Below, one piece after another: positions 53,379 to 59,090 of a DNA stretch of 59,090 nucleotides (position 1 is its first letter; every line of letters starts with the position of its first letter). Position numbers and translations under genes: made by a program. The stretch lies in NCBI GenBank assembly GCA_965371855.1, contig CBDUZZ010000027.1, positions 1 through 59,090 on the forward strand, read 5' to 3'. The notes beneath the pieces were generated by a model. That model was not told the DNA's origin and did no database searches. It saw only the letters and a list, made by a program, of their open reading frames with translations. This DNA is from JAADEM01 sp965371855. GTDB taxonomy: Bacteria > Bacteroidota > Bacteroidia > Bacteroidales > Marinilabiliaceae.

Positions 53379-53421
53379 ATAATACCACATGGTTTTCAGG
53401 CTCTACTCTACTGTTCAAAAA

Positions 53422-53454
53422 AAACCAGTCAGGTTTTAAAAACCTGACTGGTTT
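53422..53454 (-). terminator. Terminator of mutB
   Basis: AAACCAGTCAGGTTT / AAACCTGACTGGTTT with a T-run on the minus strand, 28 nt after the mutB stop. Confidence 0.9.
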
Positions 53455-53481
53455 AGTCATATCTATATGAGATTTTATTTA

Positions 53482-55635
53482 CTATTCGAAACTTTGCAAC
53501 AACAGTGCTAATATTTCAATTGCTGCTTTTGACACAGAAGTTCCCGGACCAAAAATAGCAACAGCACCGGCATCGTACAGATACTGATAGTCCTGTGCAG
53601 GAATTACACCGCCACATATCACCATGATATCATCACGTCCCAGCTTCTTAAGCTCTTCGATAACCTGTGGAACAAGAGTTTTATGCCCTGCTGCAAGTGA
53701 GGAAACACCCAGTACATGAACATCATTTTCAACTGCTTGCTTAGCTGATTCGGCAGGAGTCTGGAACAGTGGTCCCATATCCACATCAAAACCTATATCA
53801 GCATAGCCTGTAGCCACTACTTTAGCTCCCCGGTCATGTCCATCCTGTCCCATCTTTGCAATCATAATACGTGGCTGACGTCCCTCTTTTTTTGCAAATT
53901 CTTTTGCCATCTCTCTGGCTTTTTCAAATTCGCCATCTTTGGCTGCTTCCGATGAGTACACTCCTGAAATTGATCTTATCACGGCATTATATCTCCCAAC
54001 TATTTTTTCACATGCATAAGAAATCTCCCCTAAGGTAGCACGTTTTTGAGCTGCATCAACAGCCAATTCAAGTAAATTTCCATTTTTTGTCTTCACACAC
54101 TCTGTAATAGCTTCGAGTGCAGCTTGTACTTCTTGTTCATTACGGTTTGCACGTAGTGTTTTCAATCTTTCTAGCTGCGATGTTCTAACAACAGTATTAT
54201 CAATATCCAAAATATCCATCGGGTCTTCCTTCTCCAAACGATACTTATTTACTCCTACTATCGTCTGTTTTCCACTGTCGATTTTTGCCTGAGTACGGGC
54301 AGCAGCCTCCTCAATCCTCATTTTCGGCACACCCGATTCAATAGCTTTTGCCATTCCACCCAACTTCTCAATCTCCTCTATATGTGCCCAGGCTTTATGT
54401 GCCAGCTCATGAGTTAATGATTCCACATAGTATGAGCCTGCCCATGGATCAACAGCACGACAAACCTGAGTTTCGTCCTGGATATATATTTGGGTATTAC
54501 GTGCTATACGGGCAGAAAAATCAGTAGGCAAAGCAATAGCCTCATCAAGAGCATTAGTGTGCAGCGATTGTGTATGGCCCAGCACGGCTCCCATAGCTTC
54601 AACACAAGTACGACCAACATTATTATATGGATCCTGCTCAGTCAACGACCAGCCGGAAGTTTGCGAGTGAGTACGCAACGCCAATGATTTAGGGTTTTTA
54701 GGATTGAACTGTTTAACCATCTTGGCCCATAACATACGTGCAGCACGCATCTTAGCAATCTCCATAAAATGATTCATCCCGATAGCCCAAAAGAACGACA
54801 GGCGTGGAGCAAAGGAATCGATATCCATACCTGCATTAACACCTGCACGAAGGTATTCCAATCCATCAGCCAAAGTATAAGCCAGCTCAATATCAGCAGT
54901 AGCACCGGCTTCCTGCATGTGATATCCTGAGATTGATATGGAGTTGAACTTCGGCATGTTTTTAGAAGTATATTCAAAAATATCTGCAATAATTCTCATT
55001 GAAAACTCCGGTGGGTATATGTAAGTGTTACGCACCATAAACTCTTTAAGAATATCGTTTTGGATAGTTCCGGACAGTTGTTCCAATTTCACACCTTGTT
55101 CCAAACCGGCTACAATATAAAAAGCTAATACCGGAAGTACAGCACCATTCATAGTCATAGAAACAGACATCTTATCCAATGGAATACTGTCGAACAGAAT
55201 GTTCATGTCAAGTATTGAATCGATAGCAACACCTGCTTTTCCTACATCACCAACAACACGTTCGTGATCAGAATCATAACCACGGTGTGTCGCCAGGTCA
55301 AAGGCCACCGACAACCCTTTCTGTCCTGATGCAAGGTTTCGACGGTAAAAAGCGTTTGACTCTTCAGCAGTTGAGAAACCTGCATATTGACGTATTGTCC
55401 AGGGTCGCATAGCAAACATTGCAGAGTAAGGCCCCTGAAGAAACGGTGGTAATCCGGCAGCATAATTCAGGTGCTCCATACCTTCAAGGTCTTCTTTAGT
55501 ATAAACATCTTTCAGTGGGATTTTTTCGGATGTTTCCCAATCTCTTTCAATGCTGTTATCGTTCCCTTTAGCTTCTTTGGCAATATCAACCTGAGAAGGC
55601 TCCTTGAAATCTATATTTTTAAAATTTGGTCTCAT
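53482..55635 (-). CDS. mutB: Methylmalonyl-CoA mutase, large subunit
   Basis: A 717-residue protein, full length. The TIM-barrel N-terminal domain has PWTIRQYAGFSTAEESNAFY, VSMTMNGAVLPVLAFYI and RTHSQTSGWSLTEQDPYNNV. The C-terminal cobalamin domain has MAKMGQDGHDRGAKVVATGY (axial His in DGHDRG) and GVSSLAAGHKTLVPQ. With MutA it converts succinyl-CoA and methylmalonyl-CoA using adenosylcobalamin. A GxxExxY gene lies between it and mutA. Its last 219 nt and downstream terminator are duplicated at 49172-49494. Confidence 0.97.
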   Translation of the reverse strand: MRPNFKNIDFKEPSQVDIAKEAKGNDNSIERDWETSEKIPLKDVYTKEDLEGMEHLNYAAGLPPFLQGPYSAMFAMRPWTIRQYAGFSTAEESNAFYRRNLASGQKGLSVAFDLATHRGYDSDHERVVGDVGKAGVAIDSILDMNILFDSIPLDKMSVSMTMNGAVLPVLAFYIVAGLEQGVKLEQLSGTIQNDILKEFMVRNTYIYPPEFSMRIIADIFEYTSKNMPKFNSISISGYHMQEAGATADIELAYTLADGLEYLRAGVNAGMDIDSFAPRLSFFWAIGMNHFMEIAKMRAARMLWAKMVKQFNPKNPKSLALRTHSQTSGWSLTEQDPYNNVGRTCVEAMGAVLGHTQSLHTNALDEAIALPTDFSARIARNTQIYIQDETQVCRAVDPWAGSYYVESLTHELAHKAWAHIEEIEKLGGMAKAIESGVPKMRIEEAAARTQAKIDSGKQTIVGVNKYRLEKEDPMDILDIDNTVVRTSQLERLKTLRANRNEQEVQAALEAITECVKTKNGNLLELAVDAAQKRATLGEISYACEKIVGRYNAVIRSISGVYSSEAAKDGEFEKAREMAKEFAKKEGRQPRIMIAKMGQDGHDRGAKVVATGYADIGFDVDMGPLFQTPAESAKQAVENDVHVLGVSSLAAGHKTLVPQVIEELKKLGRDDIMVICGGVIPAQDYQYLYDAGAVAIFGPGTSVSKAAIEILALLLQSFE

Positions 55636-55651
55636 AATCTATTTGTTTGAT

Positions 55652-55752
55652 GAACACAGAGGCACGGAGGCACAGAGGTTTTTTTTGCCTTTGTTACACA
55701 CACCACAAGGTGTGCTAAACAATTCTCTGTGTCTTTGTGTCTCTGTGTTAAT
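55652..55752. repeat. Inverted-end repeat, copy 1 (ACACAGAGGCACAGAG type)
   Basis: GAACACAGAGGCACGGAGGC at the left, CTCTGTGTCTTTGTGTCTCT at the right and a small CACC...GGTGTG hairpin in the middle. A second copy is at 56156-56247; together they bracket the GxxExxY gene. Confidence 0.8.
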
Positions 55753-55754
55753 TC

Positions 55755-56141
55755 TCATAATATTCCATATATTTTTCGTCTTATTCCATTAGTCAAATTT
55801 ACCTCATGAAAATTGAATAGTCCTAATTTTTTATTTGCCAATTTAAGATAAGTAACCATTTGAGCCTCATGAACAGGTAATAGCTCTTCCACAACTTTAA
55901 GCTCAATTATAACCTTATCTTCAACCACAATATCAATAAAGAAATGCTTATCAAGCTCTTTCCCTTTATATCTCAAAGGCAACTTCACCTGACTTTTGGC
56001 TTTTATTCTTTGTTCTTTAAGTTCAAACAGTAAACACTCCTCATAAACTGATTCAAGCAATCCGGGTCCCATCTGACGATGTACCTCAATAGCCGCACCA
56101 ATAATTGTGTGTGTAAGATTATTATACTGTTTCTCATTCAT
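55755..56141 (-). CDS. GxxExxY protein (PD-(D/E)XK nuclease-like)
   Basis: A 128-residue protein. The ATG at 56141 (MNEKQYNNLTHTIIGAA) is chosen; the extension upstream is repeat-encoded. GPGLLESVYEECL contains the naming motif G-x-x-E-x-x-Y; FFIDIVVEDKVIIELKVVEE has the D...ExK of a PD-(D/E)XK fold, and AQMVTYLKLANKKLGLFNF the conserved end. Cellular role unknown. It sits between mutA and mutB, flanked by similar repeats, so it is probably a mobile insertion. Confidence 0.9.
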   Translation of the reverse strand: MNEKQYNNLTHTIIGAAIEVHRQMGPGLLESVYEECLLFELKEQRIKAKSQVKLPLRYKGKELDKHFFIDIVVEDKVIIELKVVEELLPVHEAQMVTYLKLANKKLGLFNFHEVNLTNGIRRKIYGIL

Positions 56142-56155
56142 ATTAATAAAATTAT

Positions 56156-56247
56156 GAACACGGAGGCACAGAGTTTTCTTTGCCTTTTGCAAACACACAC
56201 CGTAGGTGTGCTTAATCGTTCTCTGTGTCTCTGTGTCTCTGTGTTAG
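56156..56247. repeat. Inverted-end repeat, copy 2, overlapping mutA
   Basis: GAACACGGAGGCACAGAG ... CTCTGTGTCTCTGTGTCTCT. It provides the last 11 codons and the stop of mutA (LTQRHRDTEND). Confidence 0.8.
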
Positions 56248-58086
56248 TCTTTCATTAAACATCTTTAATGTCTCAAGCACATTAGTACGAACATGAATAA
56301 AGTGTTCTACTCCTTTTGCTTTCAGCTCATCCATACTTGCAGGAGCACCGGCAACAACGAGTATTGCTTCTCCATTTAACAATTCTAATGCTTTAGGGGC
56401 GGCATCAGCATACTCATCATCCGAGCTGCAAAGAACAACAATGTCAGCATTCACTTTCTTAGCAGCTTCAACTCCTTCTTCAACTGTTGCAAATCCATTG
56501 TTATCAATGATCTTATATCCTGCACATCCAAAGAAATTACCCAAAAACTGCGAACGGGCAATCCTCATGGCAAGGTTACCGAAAGTAAGCATAAACACTT
56601 TAGGTTGTTTTTCTGCCTTTTCAGTGGCGAGACGTAACGCTTCAAACTCTTCTGCTCCACGGAAAAGGGTTATTGGTTCAATATCTCTATCCTCGCTCTT
56701 CAGGTCATAGTTTTTAACCTCTACTATCTGAGCGGATATCTCTTCTGTAAAATTCGGATACTCATTAGTACCGAGGAAATTTTCGCGTCTGGTAGCCACA
56801 GCCTTACGTCGTTTATCGGCAGATTCACCAATTAGTTTTTGAATAAACCCGGCTTTTAAAGCTGATAGATAACCTCCTTTATCCTCTGTTTCAATAAACA
56901 ACTTCCAGGCTTCAGTAGCAATACTGTTCGTTAAATTCTCAATGTAGTAGGAACCTGCAGCAACATCTTCAACTTTATCAAAGTATGACTCCTCCTTCAA
57001 AAGTAACTGCTGATTTCTGGCAATTCGCTCAGAAAAATCATCCGGTGTTTTATAAAATGCATCAAACGGAAGAACCGTTAATGATTGTGTTCCACCTAAT
57101 GAGGCAGACATAGCCTCAGTTTGAGTTCTAAGTAAATTTACATAAGGATCGTATATGGTTTTATTCCATTCTGAGGTTTCACAATGAATATGCATCTTTC
57201 CTGACTCTTTGGATTCAGGGTTGTATTGCTCAACAATATTTGCCCATAGCAGACGGGCAGCTCTGAGTTTGGCAATCTCCATGAAATAATTTGATCCTAT
57301 CCCGAAATTGAATTTTACATTATTTGCAACATCATCAATCGCAACGCCTTTCTCTGTTAATTGTAACAGGTACTCATTTCCCAAAGAGAGAGCAAAAGCC
57401 AGCTCCTGCACAATGGAAGCTCCTGCATTGTTGAAGTACTTTGCATTTACACTAACAGTTCTGAATTTTGACTGTTCTTTTAATGAATCAAGAATCTCTT
57501 TTGCATAGGCAAACACCTCATCAAAAGAGCGACAGGTCTTTCCTGTAATTGAAAATATTCCTAATGGATCGAAATTGATAGAGCCTTTAACCTTCTTCTT
57601 ACCATTGAATAATGATGCAAGAACTTCTACAAGCTTCTTGTAACCGACCTTCACCTCAAAGTTGATCTCGACATCTTCAATATTTATACCTTCAAGCAGA
57701 GAGGATATGTTGTCTTCTGTAATTAAAGTATCGTCCTCAAAATAGAAACCGAGTGAAGTAACCCCTTTGGTTAATAGTTCCAAAGCTTTTTTATTGGCAC
57801 TCACCATATCTGTAACTTTTATCTCCTGCCTGACAAGCCATCCTTCGGCCTTTACATCATTGCCTCTTATATAGGGAAATTCGCCGGGTAGTACATTTAG
57901 ATATGTCAGCGATTTTAAATCTTCAGCCCTGTAGAACGGACGAACATTAAAGCCTTCATTTGTACGCCAGACAAGCCGTTTCTCAAAATCAGCACCTTTC
58001 AGGTCTGTTTTGATCTTCTCCATCCATGCCTCTGTTGATACAGGAGGGAAATCATTGAAAAGTTGTTGTTCTTTTTTTTCTTGCAT
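56212..58086 (-). CDS. mutA: Methylmalonyl-CoA mutase, small subunit
   Basis: A 624-residue protein, as usual for MutA. FNDFPPVSTEAWMEKIKTDL and FEKRLVWRTNEGFNVRPFYR at the start; RAARLLWANIVEQYNP, HCETSEWNKTIYDPYVNLLR and SYYIENLTNSIA are family motifs shared with MutB. The C-terminal B12-like domain lacks the DxHxxG His (QPKVFMLTFGNLAMRIARSQ), as in all small subunits. The natural C-terminus has been replaced by repeat-encoded residues. Its promoter probably includes TACTTTTG (58117-58110, minus). Confidence 0.95.
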   Translation of the reverse strand: MQEKKEQQLFNDFPPVSTEAWMEKIKTDLKGADFEKRLVWRTNEGFNVRPFYRAEDLKSLTYLNVLPGEFPYIRGNDVKAEGWLVRQEIKVTDMVSANKKALELLTKGVTSLGFYFEDDTLITEDNISSLLEGINIEDVEINFEVKVGYKKLVEVLASLFNGKKKVKGSINFDPLGIFSITGKTCRSFDEVFAYAKEILDSLKEQSKFRTVSVNAKYFNNAGASIVQELAFALSLGNEYLLQLTEKGVAIDDVANNVKFNFGIGSNYFMEIAKLRAARLLWANIVEQYNPESKESGKMHIHCETSEWNKTIYDPYVNLLRTQTEAMSASLGGTQSLTVLPFDAFYKTPDDFSERIARNQQLLLKEESYFDKVEDVAAGSYYIENLTNSIATEAWKLFIETEDKGGYLSALKAGFIQKLIGESADKRRKAVATRRENFLGTNEYPNFTEEISAQIVEVKNYDLKSEDRDIEPITLFRGAEEFEALRLATEKAEKQPKVFMLTFGNLAMRIARSQFLGNFFGCAGYKIIDNNGFATVEEGVEAAKKVNADIVVLCSSDDEYADAAPKALELLNGEAILVVAGAPASMDELKAKGVEHFIHVRTNVLETLKMFNERLTQRHRDTEND

Positions 58087-58258
58087 AATGAAATAATTGT
58101 TTCACGCCGCAAAAGTAACCATTTAGACAATATAGGAGAATATTTTAATCTTTTTTAATACTGCTCTATAACATGATTCATAATTTCTTATGTACTTTTT
58201 GTCATATGTAGATATGTGTATTTTCAGGTGGTTTTCAATATTTTTAACCATTATAAGA

Positions 58259-58266
58259 TATCTTTG
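58259..58266 (+). promoter_or_regulatory. -7 element of rimM
   Basis: TATCTTTG, 24 nt before the rimM ATG; agrees with TAnnTTTG. Confidence 0.6.
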
Positions 58267-58290
58267 CAGCATAATCAAATTGATAAGATT

Positions 58291-58818
58291 ATGATAGATA
58301 AAAACAGTTGTACAAATATAGGTGAGTGTGTTAAACGACATGGTGTCAAAGGAGAATTGGTTATACGACTTAATACGGGTATAACGATTGATTCTATTGA
58401 TGTTGCATTCATGTACTTTGAGCTGGATGGTGGACTTGTACCTTTCAAAGTAAAGACCATTCGTTCAAAGAATGATACCGATATACTTGTTTCGTTTTTT
58501 GACACTGAAAATGAAAACACCGTAAACAGACTTATCCCGACGCAAGTTTGGGCAGAGAATACAGACCTGCAAATTGACACCTCAACTAACAACGATTTAA
58601 GTTCTTTTGTCGGCTGGAAGGCCAAAGATACAAACAGTGGTGAACTGGGCATAATAACCGATATAGTTGAAATCACGAACAATCCTCTTTTTGTTATCGA
58701 CAACAACGGCTCCGAACTTCTCATTCCTGCAAATGACGACCTTATAACTGATATTAATAAAGAAAACAAAATCATTACCCTTTCACTTCCGGAAGGACTT
58801 GTGAATGTAAATATTTAG
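58291..58818 (+). CDS. rimM: Ribosome maturation factor RimM
   Basis: A 175-residue protein. The ATG at 58291 (MIDKNSCTNIGECVKRHGVK) matches the family; an upstream frame from 58216 is not conserved. The N-terminal RimM domain has IGECVKRHGVKGELVIRL; the C-terminal PRC-barrel has LSSFVGWKAKDTNSGELGII, NPLFVIDNNGSELLIPA and ITLSLPEGLVNV. It acts in 16S rRNA processing with S19. Neither rpsP nor trmD is adjacent within the window. Confidence 0.93.
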   Translation: MIDKNSCTNIGECVKRHGVKGELVIRLNTGITIDSIDVAFMYFELDGGLVPFKVKTIRSKNDTDILVSFFDTENENTVNRLIPTQVWAENTDLQIDTSTNNDLSSFVGWKAKDTNSGELGIITDIVEITNNPLFVIDNNGSELLIPANDDLITDINKENKIITLSLPEGLVNVNI

Positions 58819-58820
58819 CT

Positions 58821-58875
58821 GAGTGGAGAAGGAATTCAATGTCCAATAATCAACATTCAACATCCAATGAACAAC
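58821..58875. repeat. 55-bp direct repeat, copy 1
   Basis: GAGTGGAGAAGGAATTCAAT followed by GTCCAATAATCAACATTCAA and CATCCAATGAACAAC, identical to 59036-59090. It starts three nucleotides after the rimM stop. Confidence 0.9.
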
Positions 58876-59035
58876 GAAAAATTGGAATTGGTAATTGGGT
58901 GTTCGATATTGGATATTGAAAGATTGTTCAGTGCCTGTGAGTATGTTTAATAATTTTTTCTTTCTTATCATCTATCGAAAATTCCGGCTGAAGGGTTACA
59001 TGGTCAATTTTATACATCCTTAGCACCAGCTCTGC

Positions 59036-59090
59036 GAGTGGAGAAGGAATTCAATGTCCAATAATCAACATTCAACATCCAATGAACAAC
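59036..59090. repeat. 55-bp direct repeat, copy 2 (cut by window end)
   Basis: Identical to 58821-58875 and probably longer beyond the window. The 160 bp between the copies show only a short open stretch on the minus strand (stop at 58930), which could be the end of a broken gene. Confidence 0.85.

Noticed and set aside
58928..59054. Minus-strand frame ending near rimM
   Set aside because: Only about 29 residues from an ATG, no family resemblance and interrupted by the 55-bp repeat; could be a gene remnant, but not supportable.

Overview
The window looks like chromosome of a Bacteroidota bacterium (Bacteroidales/Marinilabiliales-like, inferred). Reasons: low G+C, promoters of the TTTG / TAnnTTTG type with few Shine-Dalgarno sites, type B ribosomal protein L31, many lipoproteins with a Cys lipobox, a two-component-regulator-propeller histidine kinase, DUF6249, DUF6146 and SPOR proteins, a GH3-family protein, and a B12-dependent mutase pair (mutA/mutB) typical of propionate/succinate metabolism in this phylum. 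No phage genes, CRISPR array or rRNA are seen; there is one tRNA (His).

Layout. 0-8 kb: an accessory locus in which two copies of the same three-gene module occur: a small secreted peptide with an almost identical leader and an unrelated C-terminal part, a 6-bladed beta-propeller lipoprotein, and an envelope thioredoxin-like protein. The modules alternate with sugar-transfer genes (a polyprenyl-phosphate type glycosyltransferase, a multi-membrane GT-C-like enzyme) and a methyltransferase. This peptide/propeller/thioredoxin locus is the best candidate for an undescribed system. 8-27 kb: mostly ordinary core genes (CvpA, GH3, deoxynucleoside kinase, pyrE, Nudix, SPOR, ADP-ribosylglycohydrolase-like, lon, rpmE2, class V aminotransferase, AlkD-like, tRNA-His, metF-metH, and a sigma-factor operon whose third gene carries an amber codon). 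Two MITE-like elements with 8-bp target duplications sit at 4.0 and 12.9 kb.

27-46 kb: a REP-associated transposase gene that carries three evenly spaced palindromes in frame, a large propeller sensor kinase, a GNAT/YoaP protein, lipoproteins, an L-asparaginase-type peptidase, a degenerate alkaline-phosphatase-superfamily protein, DUF190, an EF-G-like GTPase, an EamA transporter and a 1037-residue ABCG-type transporter. Dispersed repeats lie between many of these genes.

46-53.4 kb: a mosaic accessory island downstream of mutB. It holds a DUF262-HEPN pair, a MazEF-like pair, an AAA/DUF4143 ATPase, the 3' remnant of a group II intron, an unknown 183-residue protein and a broken sialate O-acetylesterase lipoprotein. 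Fold-back, attC-like sites follow several of these genes, and three pairs of direct repeats are layered over the region, including a 323-nt nearly identical copy of the mutB 3' end with its terminator. 53.4-59 kb: the mutA/mutB operon interrupted by a GxxExxY gene flanked by repeats, then rimM and 55-bp direct repeats at the window edge.
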